From the NCBI RefSeq assembly GCF_005503355.1, contig NZ_SCMK01000004.1, forward strand, positions 186,001 through 250,000: a DNA stretch of 64,000 nt, read 5' to 3'. A program made the position numbers and the translations under genes. This DNA is from Sphingomonas sp. 1F27F7B (GTDB lineage Bacteria; Pseudomonadota; Alphaproteobacteria; Sphingomonadales; Sphingomonadaceae). This document shows, piece by piece, positions 18,029 to 26,357 of the stretch; the first letter of the stretch is position 1; each line of letters begins with the position of its first letter. Under the pieces are notes generated by a model. It was given only the letters and a program-made list of their open reading frames with translations. It did not search any database and was not told the origin of the DNA.

Positions 18029-18439
18029 TCAGTGGATCGCCGTGCAGGCAATCGGCGGCTGGCCCGGCGCTTCGAACGACATGTCGTCGCCCTTGCCCTG
18101 GAAGGTCGTCTGCCCGTCCGAATAACGGATGCCCGATGCCATGCGCTGCTGCTCGAGCGTGTGCACCCGGCCGGCGCGCGTGACGTCGACGGTGCCCTTG
18201 TCCGGATCGAAACGCGCGACAATGCCCACGCCGTCCATGCAGCGGAAGCGGACGGCCGGCCCGGCGCCGGTCGCGACAGACTTCGCCGTCTCGCCCGCGA
18301 CCGGTGCCTTGTCGACCGGGGCGGGCGAGGCGTCGTCGGTGATGTTGGTCACTTCCGTCTGCGCGACATTGGTGTCGGCGACGGGCGGTTGGCTGGAGCA
18401 GGCGCCGAGCGCGAGCAGGGCGATCAGGGGCAGGCGCAT
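18029..18439 (-). CDS. MliC-like lipoprotein (lysozyme inhibitor family)
   Basis: A 136-aa predicted lipoprotein: MRLPLIALLALGAC places the lipidated Cys at residue 14. After a linker rich in Ala, Thr and Asp, the C-terminal 70 residues (VRFRCMDGVGIVARFD ... HTLEQQRMASGIRYSDG ... GKGDDMSFE ... IACTAI) match the MliC/PliC fold, including two Cys positioned to form the family disulfide and the SG-x-RYSDG loop that inserts into the lysozyme active site. MliC proteins protect against host c-type lysozyme. The longer open frame upstream was rejected because AGGAATT precedes this ATG and the lipobox fits it. Confidence 0.8.
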   Translation of the reverse strand: MRLPLIALLALGACSSQPPVADTNVAQTEVTNITDDASPAPVDKAPVAGETAKSVATGAGPAVRFRCMDGVGIVARFDPDKGTVDVTRAGRVHTLEQQRMASGIRYSDGQTTFQGKGDDMSFEAPGQPPIACTAIH

Positions 18440-18500
18440 CGGGAATTCCTCGTTCGTCCGTGGGCGTAACGAATAGCCCGACGCGCCCGTTCCGCCAGTA

Positions 18501-18914
18501 TCAGTCTTCGAGCGGCCGATTGCCGACAAAGCCGAGCTTCGTGATCCCGGCCCGCTTCACCGTGGCGAGAATCCCGTCGAACCGTTCGTAGCGCGCCTCG
18601 GGATCGGTCTGCAGATGCAGGCTCGCCCCCGACTGGCGGAGCGCCGCCAGCCGCTCGGGCAGCGCCGCGTCGGGCAGCGCGGCGCCGTTCCAATGGAGTG
18701 CGCCCTGGCGGTCGATCGCCAGCACCGCGGGCGGCAGCGGATCGGGCGTCCCCCGTCCGGCAGGCAGATCGACCGGCAGCTTGTGCGAGGCGATCGGAAT
18801 GGCGATGATGATCACGACGAGGAGCACCAGCATCACGTCGATCAGCGGCGTGATGTTGATCGCACCGATCGGGGCGGTATCCGGAATGCGGCGAGCACGG
18901 ACGGCACGGATCAT
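18501..18914 (-). CDS. exbD: ExbD/TolR-type biopolymer transport protein
   Basis: A 137-aa inner-membrane protein of the ExbD/TolR family. It has a short cytoplasmic N-terminus, then ITPLIDVMLVLLVVIIIAIPI, where Asp26 in the membrane segment is the conserved proton-path residue. A periplasmic domain follows (LPAVLAIDRQGALHWNG ... LHLQTDPEARYERFDGILATVKRAG). It would couple the proton gradient to TonB with an ExbB partner, but no exbB or tonB gene is near. GGAGAGG lies before the ATG. A 13-base palindrome at 18935-18947 sits 20 bases upstream. Confidence 0.9.
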   Translation of the reverse strand: MIRAVRARRIPDTAPIGAINITPLIDVMLVLLVVIIIAIPIASHKLPVDLPAGRGTPDPLPPAVLAIDRQGALHWNGAALPDAALPERLAALRQSGASLHLQTDPEARYERFDGILATVKRAGITKLGFVGNRPLED

Positions 18915-18934
18915 GGCACCTCTCCTCTTTATGA

Positions 18935-18947
18935 TGATGTAACATCA
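18935..18947. promoter_or_regulatory. Palindrome upstream of exbD, possible operator
   Basis: The perfect 13-base palindrome TGATGTAACATCA lies in an A+T-rich patch 20 bases before the exbD start. Spacing and symmetry fit a dimeric repressor site over the promoter or leader. Zur- and other Fur-family operators share a GTAACA/TGTTAC core, but the match is too short to name the regulator. Confidence 0.35.
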
Positions 18948-19013
18948 CATAGCCGGGGGACATTGGCAATATGGATGCCGCCGCTCCGCTTCAGGGAGAA
19001 GCGGGGAGCGCCT

Positions 19014-19607
19014 TCAGCAATTCTCGTATTTCCAGTTCCGCCGCTTTCCCTCGCGCATCCAGGCGACTGCCTCGGCCGCTCGCTTGGCCTTGGTTTCCGC
19101 CCGCTTCGCTTCGGCGATCCACTCGCAATATTCACGGCGGCAGCTGGGCGGGAAGGCGTTGAAGGCCGCCGCGGCCGCCTCGTCGCGGGCCAGCGCCTCG
19201 GCCAGTTCGGGCGGCACTTCCGCTTCGCCCTTGGGCGCGGCGCGCGGCCGGGCGGGCTTCGCCTCCGCCATCGCCGCCGCCGCCGCCTCGCGGATCAGGC
19301 GCTCGACTTCCGCGGCCTCGGGCAGATCGGCAAGCGACTCGATCCGGCCGAACTGGCCCATCGCCTCGCCTTCCTTGCCGGTTTCATTATCCTGCCGGTT
19401 CCAGAAGCCGAAGCTCGCATGCGCCTTGAACGCGGCCATGTTGGCAAAGGGTTTGCCGCCGAGCGTGAAGAAGGGATGCGACCATTTGATCGTCTCCTCC
19501 ACTTCCGGCACCGCGGCGTGGAACCGCGCGCGAATCCATGACAGGATCGGCCGCGCGAACGCGGCACGGCTTTCGATATAGGCGTCTATCCGGGGATCGC
19601 TGGCCAT
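19014..19607 (-). CDS. YdeI/OmdA-family protein with DUF1801 domain
   Basis: A 197-aa cytoplasmic protein. Residues 1-85 are a DUF1801 domain (PEVEETIKWSHPFFTLGGKPFANMAAFKAHASFGFW spans the fold, with the conserved KW and FG-W positions). The C-terminal OmdA-like segment has LAEALARDEAAAAAFNAFPPSCRREYCEWI and a basic tail (AKRAAEAVAWMREGKRRNW), the standard end of YdeI/OmpD-associated proteins. The biochemical role of the family is not established. The ATG is preceded by a G-rich stretch. Confidence 0.85.
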   Translation of the reverse strand: MASDPRIDAYIESRAAFARPILSWIRARFHAAVPEVEETIKWSHPFFTLGGKPFANMAAFKAHASFGFWNRQDNETGKEGEAMGQFGRIESLADLPEAAEVERLIREAAAAAMAEAKPARPRAAPKGEAEVPPELAEALARDEAAAAAFNAFPPSCRREYCEWIAEAKRAETKAKRAAEAVAWMREGKRRNWKYENC

Positions 19608-19653
19608 GGGGCCGCATGTTCCGCCGCCCCCGCGCGCCCGTCAATAGCCAGGC

Positions 19654-19995
19654 TCAGGGCTCGAGCGCGTCCTCATCGGCATCGCTCAGGTCGCCATCCT
19701 CGTCATCGTCGAGATCGTCCGCGTCGAAATCGTCCTGAGCCTCGTCCTCCGAGATGGCCCGCGCCTTCTGGCCGGCGTCGTCATCCTCCTCGCCCGTCTC
19801 GTCGTCGGCCATGCGCAGATCGTCTTCGTCGCCATCGTCGTCGCCGAGATCGGGCGCGATGTCGGTCAGGACGTTGCCGTCGCTCGGGCCGTCGGTGGTC
19901 GCCTCAAGGATCTCGGCGCGCTGGCTTTCGTCATAGCCTTCCTCGTCGAACCCGTCGTCGCCCGGGCCGCGCCCCGGAACCTGATAGCCACCCAT
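19654..19995 (-). CDS. Small, extremely acidic protein, function unknown
   Basis: A predicted 113-aa protein of no recognised family. The first 35 residues are Gly/Tyr-containing (MGGYQVPGRGPGDDGFDEEGYDE), and the rest is dominated by Asp and Glu with almost no hydrophobic core (APDLGDDDGDEDD, EEDDDAG, DLDDDEDGDLSDADED). It is almost certainly disordered and cytoplasmic. The start is fixed by GAGGA a few bases upstream; the frame reading further upstream through the MFS gene is a shadow. It might act as a DNA mimic, chaperone or cation buffer, but nothing in the context favours one of these. Confidence 0.65.
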   Translation of the reverse strand: MGGYQVPGRGPGDDGFDEEGYDESQRAEILEATTDGPSDGNVLTDIAPDLGDDDGDEDDLRMADDETGEEDDDAGQKARAISEDEAQDDFDADDLDDDEDGDLSDADEDALEP

Positions 19996-20072
19996 TGCCT
20001 GTCCTCGCGTTGCGCGCCCGCCACGGCGGCGGGCCTTCCCAAGTGCGAACGGCGATGATGCCCGAGCGTTCC

Positions 20073-21305
20073 CTAGCTGGGGCGGAACATGCGTCCGCGC
20101 TCGGTCACTGCGATTACCACGAAAGTGGTGAGGCCCATAAGCAGGAATCCGGCATAAAGCGGCACGGTGGTGCCGTCGAACGACTGGCCGATCGCGGCGC
20201 CGATCAGCGCCGAGCCGAGCGTAGTGACGAAGCCCTGCAGGCTTGACGCGGTGCCGGCGATCTCGCCCATCCGCTCCATCGCCATCGCCGAGAAGTTGGA
20301 AGTGGAAAGGCCCACACAGCCCATCATCAGCGCCTGGAGGAGCGTGAAGCTCCAGAGCGATTCGAACCCGGCCCAGGCCACCGCGAGGTGAATCGCGGCG
20401 AAGACGATCATTCCGGCGAGCGCCGTGTGCGAGATGCGGCGCATGCCCATCCGCATCACCAGCCGCGAGTTGAGGAACGAGCCCAGCGCCATGGTCGAGG
20501 CGACGCAGGGGAACACCACCGCCAGCAGCTCGGGCGCATGGAACACGTCCTCCATCACCTGCTGCACCGATCCGATGAAGCCGAACATGCCGCCCGACAG
20601 CAGCATGATGCCGATCGTATAGCCCACCGCCTGGCGATCGCGCAGCATCAGGCCGTAATCGGCAAGCACGCGCGCCGGGCTGAGCGACAGCCGTGCCTCC
20701 TGCGCCAGCGTCTCGGGCATGCGCAGCCAGAACCAGAGCACCACCAGGCACGCCAGCGCAGCAACGCCCCAGAAGATCAGCCGCCATGAACCGGCATAGA
20801 GAATCAGCTGCCCCAGGCTCGGCGCGACGATCGGCGCGGCCATGAAGACGATGAAGGCCAGGCTCATCACCCGCGCCATCGCCCGGCCGGCGAAACAGTC
20901 GCGTACCAATGCCACCGAGACGACGCGCGCCCCCGCCGCCGATGCGCCCATCGCCGCGCGGGCGATCAGCAGCAGCGTGAAGCTGCCCGAGAGCGCCGCC
21001 ACGGCGCTGGTCACCACATAGGAGGTCAGCGCGATCGCCAGCACCGGCCGGCGACCGAACCGGTCGGACAGCGGGCCATAGGCGAGCTGGGCGAAGGCGA
21101 AACCGATCAGAAAGGCCGTGACGACATATTGGCGGTGATTGGGCGAGTCGACGCCCAGGCTCGCGCCGATCGCCGGCAGCGCGGGCAGCATCGAATCGAT
21201 GCCGAGCGCGGTGAGCGCCATCATCGCGGCGACCAGGCTGACGAACTCGCCGAACGCGAGCGGCGCCTTGCCCTGCGCTTGCGTTGTGAGGTGCGGCTCT
21301 TCCAT
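20073..21305 (-). CDS. MFS multidrug efflux transporter, Bcr/CflA type
   Basis: A 410-aa inner-membrane drug:H+ antiporter with 12 predicted helices. Helix-1/loop features (ALTALGIDSMLPALPAIGASLGV), motif A in loop 2-3 (YGPLSDRFGRRPVL), and LIARAAMGASAAGARVVSVALVRDCF in helices 4-5 are typical of the Bcr/CflA subfamily. I start at the ATG at 21305 (MEEPHLTTQ), giving a usual short cytoplasmic N-terminus; a GTG 36 bases upstream is possible. Substrate unknown. The gene is divergent from the lipoprotein gene at 21441. Confidence 0.9.
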   Translation of the reverse strand: MEEPHLTTQAQGKAPLAFGEFVSLVAAMMALTALGIDSMLPALPAIGASLGVDSPNHRQYVVTAFLIGFAFAQLAYGPLSDRFGRRPVLAIALTSYVVTSAVAALSGSFTLLLIARAAMGASAAGARVVSVALVRDCFAGRAMARVMSLAFIVFMAAPIVAPSLGQLILYAGSWRLIFWGVAALACLVVLWFWLRMPETLAQEARLSLSPARVLADYGLMLRDRQAVGYTIGIMLLSGGMFGFIGSVQQVMEDVFHAPELLAVVFPCVASTMALGSFLNSRLVMRMGMRRISHTALAGMIVFAAIHLAVAWAGFESLWSFTLLQALMMGCVGLSTSNFSAMAMERMGEIAGTASSLQGFVTTLGSALIGAAIGQSFDGTTVPLYAGFLLMGLTTFVVIAVTERGRMFRPS

Positions 21306-21440
21306 GCTGGCGCAAATGGCGCATCGTGCCGCGCGCGTCACCCCCCAAAGCCAACGCCATCCCTGCGCCCACCCAATCTTGCGCCAACCGCACGCTTCCG
21401 TTAGTGTGTTGCATCAATGATACACCACGGGAGAGCCTCG

Positions 21441-21959
21441 ATGCGCCGCCTGCCCCTTCTGCTGCTTCCCCTCGCGCTCGCCGCCTGCAATGGCGGCTCG
21501 GGCACGCCGGTGACGATCGACGTGAAGTCGGACGATGGCGACAATGGCAGCTTCCGGATGGAAAACGGCGCCATCTCGATCAAGGGCGACGGCTTCGAGG
21601 GCAATTTCAAGGTGCCGCAGATCAAGATGAAGGCCGACGACGTCGACCTCGACGGCGTGAAGCTCTACCCGAAGTCCGAGATCGCCGGCTTCCACATCAC
21701 CGGCAGCGACAAGCCCGGCAACGGTAAGGACGGGGGCAAGGACCAAGGCAAGGTGCGGATCGACTTCACCAGCCCGGCCTCGCTCGCCGCCGTCCAGAGC
21801 TGGTTCCGCGACGGCTTCACCAGGAAAGGCTTCAAGTTCGCGGCCAGCGGCGACGGCTTCGCGGGCACCACGTCGGACGGCGGCACCTTCACGCTCGACC
21901 TGAGCGCGGACGGCAGCGACAAGGTGAAGGGGCGCATGGAGATGACCGGCAAGGACTAG
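21441..21959 (+). CDS. Predicted lipoprotein, function unknown
   Basis: A 172-aa lipoprotein: MRRLPLLLLPLALAAC puts the lipid-anchored Cys at residue 16. The mature part is rich in Gly, Asp and Lys with beta-strand-like alternation (IDVKSDDGDNGSFRMENGAISIKG, VDLDGVKLYP). The C-terminal part (SLAAVQSWFRDGFTRKGFKF) resembles the core of small periplasmic binding modules. I recognise no family. The ATG at 21441 has GGGAGAG 5 bases upstream, preferred over the ATG at 21417. Confidence 0.75.
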   Translation: MRRLPLLLLPLALAACNGGSGTPVTIDVKSDDGDNGSFRMENGAISIKGDGFEGNFKVPQIKMKADDVDLDGVKLYPKSEIAGFHITGSDKPGNGKDGGKDQGKVRIDFTSPASLAAVQSWFRDGFTRKGFKFAASGDGFAGTTSDGGTFTLDLSADGSDKVKGRMEMTGKD

Positions 21960-22082
21960 CCGCGCACGCCGTCCGATCCGAGTCGAGGCATGCCGCCGGC
22001 GGCGTCCGCCGGCCCGCATCCCGCGCGCCCCTTGTCGCGTCGGCACCGGCGGGTCTAACTGGACCCCAAGGAGACTCATTAG

Positions 22083-23033
22083 ATGGCTATTGTTCTCGAC
22101 GAGGTCCCCCTCGTCTCGATGGCCGAACAGGCGAACGACCCGGACGGGTTCGCGCAGAAGTTCGGCCAGTCCTTCCGGCGCTTCGGCTTCGCGATGGTCG
22201 CCGACCATGGCGTGCCGCAGCACCTGATCGATCGCGCCTGGGCGATGACCAAGGCGTTCTTCGACCTGCCCGAGGCAGAGAAGCGCGCCTATTTCGTCGA
22301 AGGCGGCGGCGGCGCGCGCGGCTACACGCCGTTCAAGACAGAGATTGCCAAGGGTGCGCAATATGTCGACCTGAAGGAATTCTGGCACGTCGGCCGCGAG
22401 CTGGCCAGGGGCCATCGCTTCGAGCAGGACATGGCCGCGAACATCTGGCCGGATCGTCCCGAGGGCTTCAAGGAGACCTTCCTCGAGCTGTTCCAGGCGT
22501 TCGACGATGCCGGCGACCGGCTGCTTTCGGCGATCGCGCGCTATCTCGACCTTCAGCCCGACTGGTTCGATCGCGCGGTTAGGGACGGCAACTCGGTGCT
22601 GCGCCTGCTCCACTATCCGCCCGTCGCCGCCGATGCGCCCGAAGTCCGCGCCGGCGCGCACGAGGACATCAACCTGATCACGCTGCTGCTCGGCGCCGAG
22701 GAAGCCGGGCTCGAGCTGCTCGACAGGGACGGCCGCTGGCTGCCGGTCAAGCCGCCCGAAGGCGCGATGGTGGTGAATGTGGGCGACATGCTGCAGCGCC
22801 TGACCAACCATTATCTGCCGTCCACGACTCACCGCGTGGTCAATCCGCCGGTCGAGCGCCGCGGCACTCCGCGCTATTCGATGCCCTTCTTCCTGCATCC
22901 GGCGCCGGACTTCCTGATCGAGACGCTGCCGTCGACGATCACCGCGGACAGCCCGGACCGTTATCCCACGCCGATCACCGCGCACGACTATCTGCACGAG
23001 CGGCTCGTCGAGATCGGGCTGATCAAGAAGTAA
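22083..23033 (+). CDS. 2-oxoglutarate/Fe(II)-dependent oxygenase, isopenicillin-N-synthase type
   Basis: A 316-aa cytoplasmic enzyme of the plant/IPNS-like 2OG-Fe(II) family. The N-terminal DIOX_N half has FGFAMVADHGVP. The catalytic barrel carries AHEDINLITLL (iron ligands His193 and Asp195), STTHRVVNP (third ligand His250) and PRYSMPFF (Arg264-x-Ser266, which binds the 2OG carboxylate). All cofactor ligands are thus intact. The substrate is unknown; such genes in sphingomonads are usually unlinked to a pathway. The start has AGGAGA 9 bases upstream. It ends just before the repeat element ahead of hom. Confidence 0.92.
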   Translation: MAIVLDEVPLVSMAEQANDPDGFAQKFGQSFRRFGFAMVADHGVPQHLIDRAWAMTKAFFDLPEAEKRAYFVEGGGGARGYTPFKTEIAKGAQYVDLKEFWHVGRELARGHRFEQDMAANIWPDRPEGFKETFLELFQAFDDAGDRLLSAIARYLDLQPDWFDRAVRDGNSVLRLLHYPPVAADAPEVRAGAHEDINLITLLLGAEEAGLELLDRDGRWLPVKPPEGAMVVNVGDMLQRLTNHYLPSTTHRVVNPPVERRGTPRYSMPFFLHPAPDFLIETLPSTITADSPDRYPTPITAHDYLHERLVEIGLIKK

Positions 23034-23046
23034 GGCGGCGCAAAGA

Positions 23047-23156
23047 AATCCTCCGTCACCTCGAACTTGTTTCGGGGTCCAAGGTGCCGCTAGGGCCGAA
23101 CCTGCGGCTCCGGCCGCGGGTTGGATGCTGAAACGAGTTCAGCAGGACGGAGGATT
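23047..23156. repeat. Palindromic intergenic element upstream of hom
   Basis: A 110-base element with perfect 11-base terminal inverted repeats (AATCCTCCGTC at 23047-23057, complement at 23146-23156). Inner partly complementary arms read GAACTTGTTTCGGGGTCC and GGATGCTGAAACGAGTTC. The GGGGTCC shared with the elements at 33186 and 51322 suggests one family of REP/MITE-like repeats. The right end contains GGAGG and is followed by the hom start 8 bases later, so it probably supplies the hom Shine-Dalgarno. Confidence 0.65.
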
Positions 23157-23163
23157 GAGCCGA

Positions 23164-24456
23164 ATGACCGAACCGCTTCGTATCGCACTTGCAGGCCTGG
23201 GCACCGTCGGCGCGGGCGTGATCCGCCTGATCGACGCGAATGCGGCGCTGATCGCCCGCCGCGCCGGCCGGCCGATCGAAGTGGTCGCGGTCTCGGCGCG
23301 CGACCGGACCAAGGATCGCGGCATCGACATCGCCTGCTTCGACTGGGTCGACGACACTGCCGAGCTGGCGCGCCATCCCGGGGCGGACGTGGTGGTCGAG
23401 CTGGTCGGCGGCTCGGACGGCCCCGCCCTCGCCCTCGCCCGCGCCGCGCTGAACGGCGGCAAGAGCCTGGTCACCGCGAACAAGGCGATGATCGCGCATC
23501 ATGGGCTCGAGCTCGCCGGCGCCGCCGAGGATGCCGGCTTGGCGCTCAAGTTCGAAGCCGCGGTGGCGGGCGGCGTGCCGGTGATCAAGGGCCTGCGCGA
23601 AGGCGCCGCGGCCAATGAGATCGCCCGCGTCTACGGCATCCTCAACGGCACCTGCAATTTCATCCTGTCCAAGATGGAAGCCGAGGGCCGCGACTTTGCC
23701 GAGATCCTCGCCGAGGCGCAGCGCCTGGGCTATGCCGAGGCCGATCCCAGCTTCGACATCGACGGCGTCGACGCCGCGCACAAGCTCTCGATCCTCGCCA
23801 GCCTCGCCTTCGGCACCCAGCCGGCGTTCGACCGGGTCGCGATCACCGGCGTGCGCCACATCCTTGCCGCCGACATCGCCGAGGCCGCCTCGCTCGGCTA
23901 TCGCGTCCGCCTGCTCGGCATCGCCGATGCCGGCCCGGGCGGGCTGTTCCAGCGCGTGCATCCGCATCTCGTGCCGCTCGGCCACCCGCTCGCCCATGTC
24001 ACGGGCTCCACCAACGCCGTGGTCGCGGAGGGGAATTTCGTCGGCCGGCTGCTGTTCCAGGGCGCCGGCGCCGGCGACGGCCCGACGGCGAGCGCCGTAG
24101 TGGCCGATCTGATCGACATTGCCCGCGGCGAATTCGGCCACCCCTATGCGATGCCCGCCGCGGCGCTCGCCGCGCAGGATGCCGCCGATGCCGGCGAGCG
24201 CACCAGCCGCGCCTATGTTCGCTTCACCGTGGCGGACAAGGTGGGCGTCCTCGCGGAGATCGCCGCGGCGATGCGCGACGCCGGCGTCTCGATCGAGAGC
24301 CTGATGCAGCGCGGCGCCAATCCCGACGGCAGCGTGCTTGTCGCCATCGTCACCCATGAAGGGCCGGAGCGCGCGGTGTCCCAGGCGCTCGACAAGCTGC
24401 GCGGCTCCGCCAGCCTCACCGGCGAGCCGATGTGGATGCACATCCTGGCCGGCTAG
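23164..24456 (+). CDS. hom: Homoserine dehydrogenase
   Basis: A 430-aa enzyme reducing aspartate semialdehyde to homoserine, the branch to threonine, methionine and isoleucine. The Rossmann motif is GLGTVGAG (about 10-18), with VVVELVGG and TANKAM in the nucleotide domain. GILNGTCNFIL and ADPSFDIDGVDAAHKL mark the catalytic domain, the latter with conserved substrate Asp and Lys. The C-terminal ACT domain (YVRFTVADKVGVLAEIAAAMRDAGVSIESL region) implies feedback inhibition, normally by threonine. I chose ATG 23164 rather than the upstream ATG at 23125, which lies within the repeat element. Confidence 0.96.
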   Translation: MTEPLRIALAGLGTVGAGVIRLIDANAALIARRAGRPIEVVAVSARDRTKDRGIDIACFDWVDDTAELARHPGADVVVELVGGSDGPALALARAALNGGKSLVTANKAMIAHHGLELAGAAEDAGLALKFEAAVAGGVPVIKGLREGAAANEIARVYGILNGTCNFILSKMEAEGRDFAEILAEAQRLGYAEADPSFDIDGVDAAHKLSILASLAFGTQPAFDRVAITGVRHILAADIAEAASLGYRVRLLGIADAGPGGLFQRVHPHLVPLGHPLAHVTGSTNAVVAEGNFVGRLLFQGAGAGDGPTASAVVADLIDIARGEFGHPYAMPAAALAAQDAADAGERTSRAYVRFTVADKVGVLAEIAAAMRDAGVSIESLMQRGANPDGSVLVAIVTHEGPERAVSQALDKLRGSASLTGEPMWMHILAG

Positions 24457-24465
24457 GGTCCGCAC

Positions 24466-24774
24466 TCAGTCGATGCTGCTCTTCAGCAGCTGTGTTCCCT
24501 TGTGCGGGCAGACCGGCGCGCCGGTGGTGCCGCAGGCCATGCCCGTGCTGCGCACGGCATCGCGCTTGGCGTCCGTCACTTCGCTGCTGGGAAGCGGCAG
24601 CCGGTAGCGCCTGTCGGGATCGGCCGGCACCGTGATGGACAGGTTGCGCGGCCGCGGGGCGGCACGGTCCGGTATCCTGGTGACGTGCGTCACCCGCGCC
24701 CTGGCCTTGCGGCGATGCTGCGGCGGCTCCGCGGCAGGCAGGGCATTGGCGAGGGCGAAGGCGAGCAACAGCAT
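24466..24774 (-). CDS. Small exported protein, function unknown
   Basis: A predicted 102-aa exported protein. A short signal peptide (MLLLAFALANALPAAEP) is followed by a basic region (QHRRKARARVTHVTR) and a C-terminal part with two Cys in GMACGTTGAPVCPHKG that may form a disulfide. GGAGACCCGG precedes the ATG. Its stop is 9 bases from the stop of hom on the other strand. No family is recognised. Confidence 0.6.
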   Translation of the reverse strand: MLLLAFALANALPAAEPPQHRRKARARVTHVTRIPDRAAPRPRNLSITVPADPDRRYRLPLPSSEVTDAKRDAVRSTGMACGTTGAPVCPHKGTQLLKSSID

Positions 24775-24860
24775 CCGGGTCTCCGAAAAGGGGCACCGCA
24801 CTCAACGCGCGGCACGCCGCCGGTTTCCCGCGCCGCCGGTTTTCCCGCCGCCGGTCTTCT

Positions 24861-25214
24861 TCAAGGCGCCAGTTCGCGGCGGACCGTCCGCACGCCGCGC
24901 GCGCTGACGCTCATCGTCACTCCCGCAAAGCCGCACCGCACCAGGAACGCGCCCTCGCCGCACGGCGCGTGTCCGTCCGCGCCGTCGAACAACCGGTTGA
25001 GCCGCCCCTGATCGGTGTCGGGCCCGTTATAGGTCGTCGTCAGTGGCACCCGGTATTTGTCCGCCTCGCGCCGCGAACACACGACGATCTCGTTCTCGTC
25101 GCGCGCGCGCCGGCACGCCGGATTGGCCGACCAGCGTTCGCGATGCGTCTCCATCACCTGGGCGGGCGACTGGCCTTCGTTCTGGGCAAGCAGAAGCAGG
25201 GCGATCATCAGCAT
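24861..25214 (-). CDS. Small exported Cys-containing protein, function unknown
   Basis: A predicted 117-aa protein with an N-terminal hydrophobic stretch (MLMIALLLLAQNEG) that serves as a signal peptide. The mature part has Cys in NPACRRARDENEIVVCSRRE and in HAPCGEGAFLVRCGF, consistent with two disulfides in the periplasm. GGAGG is 7 bases before the ATG at 25214, which fixes the start; the frame reading further upstream has no signal. The tail end (VTMSVSARGVRTVRRELAP) is basic. No family recognised; it may form a unit with the similar small gene downstream. Confidence 0.65.
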   Translation of the reverse strand: MLMIALLLLAQNEGQSPAQVMETHRERWSANPACRRARDENEIVVCSRREADKYRVPLTTTYNGPDTDQGRLNRLFDGADGHAPCGEGAFLVRCGFAGVTMSVSARGVRTVRRELAP

Positions 25215-25368
25215 TTGCACATCCTCCGCCCCCGGACTTCGTTTCGCTAGCGCCAAGTTATGACAGAATTGGGGACGACCACATGCTGACAACGTTAGCG
25301 GCATCGACAAGCGTCACTACCCTGCCTAATCGCGCCTCCAAGTCCAATCACCGGGGTATCCCATTCCC

Positions 25369-26337
25369 ATGCCGCAGACCGCCAGCCACGCGCTCGACCG
25401 TGTCCTCGTCCTCGAAATGGTACGCGTGACCGAAGCCGCGGCGATCGCGGCCTCCACCCTTGTCGGCCGCGGCGACGAGAAGGCAGCCGATGCCGCCGCG
25501 GTCGAGGCGATGCGCGACGCGCTCAACAAGCTCTATCTCGACGGCACCGTGGTGATCGGCGAGGGCGAGCGCGACGAGGCGCCGATGCTCTATATCGGCG
25601 AGAAGGTAGGAGCGGCGCAGGGCAAGGGTCCGGCGATCGACATCGCGCTCGATCCGCTCGAGGGCACCACCATCTGCGCCAAGGCCGGGCCCAACGCGCT
25701 GGCGGTGCTGGCGGTGGCCGAGAAGGGCGGCCTGCTCAACGCACCCGACGTCTATATGGACAAGATCGCGGTCGGCCCCGGCTATCCCGAGGGCGTGATC
25801 GACCTGAACAAGTCTCCGACCGAGAATGTGCGCGCGATCGCCTCCGCCAAGGGGGTGCAACCGCACGAGATCATTGCCTGCGTGCTCGATCGCCCGCGCC
25901 ACGAGAAGCTGATCGCCGAGCTGCGCGAAGTCGGCTGCGGCGTGGTGCTGATCGGCGACGGCGACGTGGCCGGCGTGATCGCCACCACCGATCCCGAGAC
26001 GACGATCGACGTCTATATGGGCCAGGGCGGCGCGCCCGAAGGTGTGCTCGCCTGCGCGGCGCTGCGCTGCGTCGGCGGCCAGTTCAAGGGCCGGCTCGTC
26101 TTCCGCAACGACGACGAGCGTCAGCGCGCCCGGAAATGGGGGATCGAGGATCTCGACAAGATCTACGACCTCACCGAGCTGGCCAAGGGCGACTGCATCT
26201 TCGCCGCGACGGGCGTGACCGACGGCTCGCTGCTCGAGGGTGTGAAGCGCTTCGCCACCAAGATGACCACCGAGAGCGTGGTGATGCGCGCCCATTCGGG
26301 CACGGTCCGCTGGGTGAAGGGCGAGCACCGGCTCTAG
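25369..26337 (+). CDS. glpX: Fructose-1,6-bisphosphatase, class II (GlpX)
   Basis: A 322-aa cytoplasmic metal-dependent phosphatase that makes fructose 6-phosphate in gluconeogenesis. Diagnostic motifs are VIGEGERDEAPMLYIGE (metal-binding Glu and Asp), IALDPLEGTTICAKAGPNAL (the DPLEGT signature), and TDPETTIDVYMGQGGAPEGVLAC. The length is typical of GlpX (about 320-335 aa). It stands alone on the plus strand and converges on the DUF2063 gene. The start ATG has a weak G-rich ribosome-binding site. Confidence 0.95.
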   Translation: MPQTASHALDRVLVLEMVRVTEAAAIAASTLVGRGDEKAADAAAVEAMRDALNKLYLDGTVVIGEGERDEAPMLYIGEKVGAAQGKGPAIDIALDPLEGTTICAKAGPNALAVLAVAEKGGLLNAPDVYMDKIAVGPGYPEGVIDLNKSPTENVRAIASAKGVQPHEIIACVLDRPRHEKLIAELREVGCGVVLIGDGDVAGVIATTDPETTIDVYMGQGGAPEGVLACAALRCVGGQFKGRLVFRNDDERQRARKWGIEDLDKIYDLTELAKGDCIFAATGVTDGSLLEGVKRFATKMTTESVVMRAHSGTVRWVKGEHRL

Positions 26338-26357
26338 GCACCGGCGCTCGCGACGCC

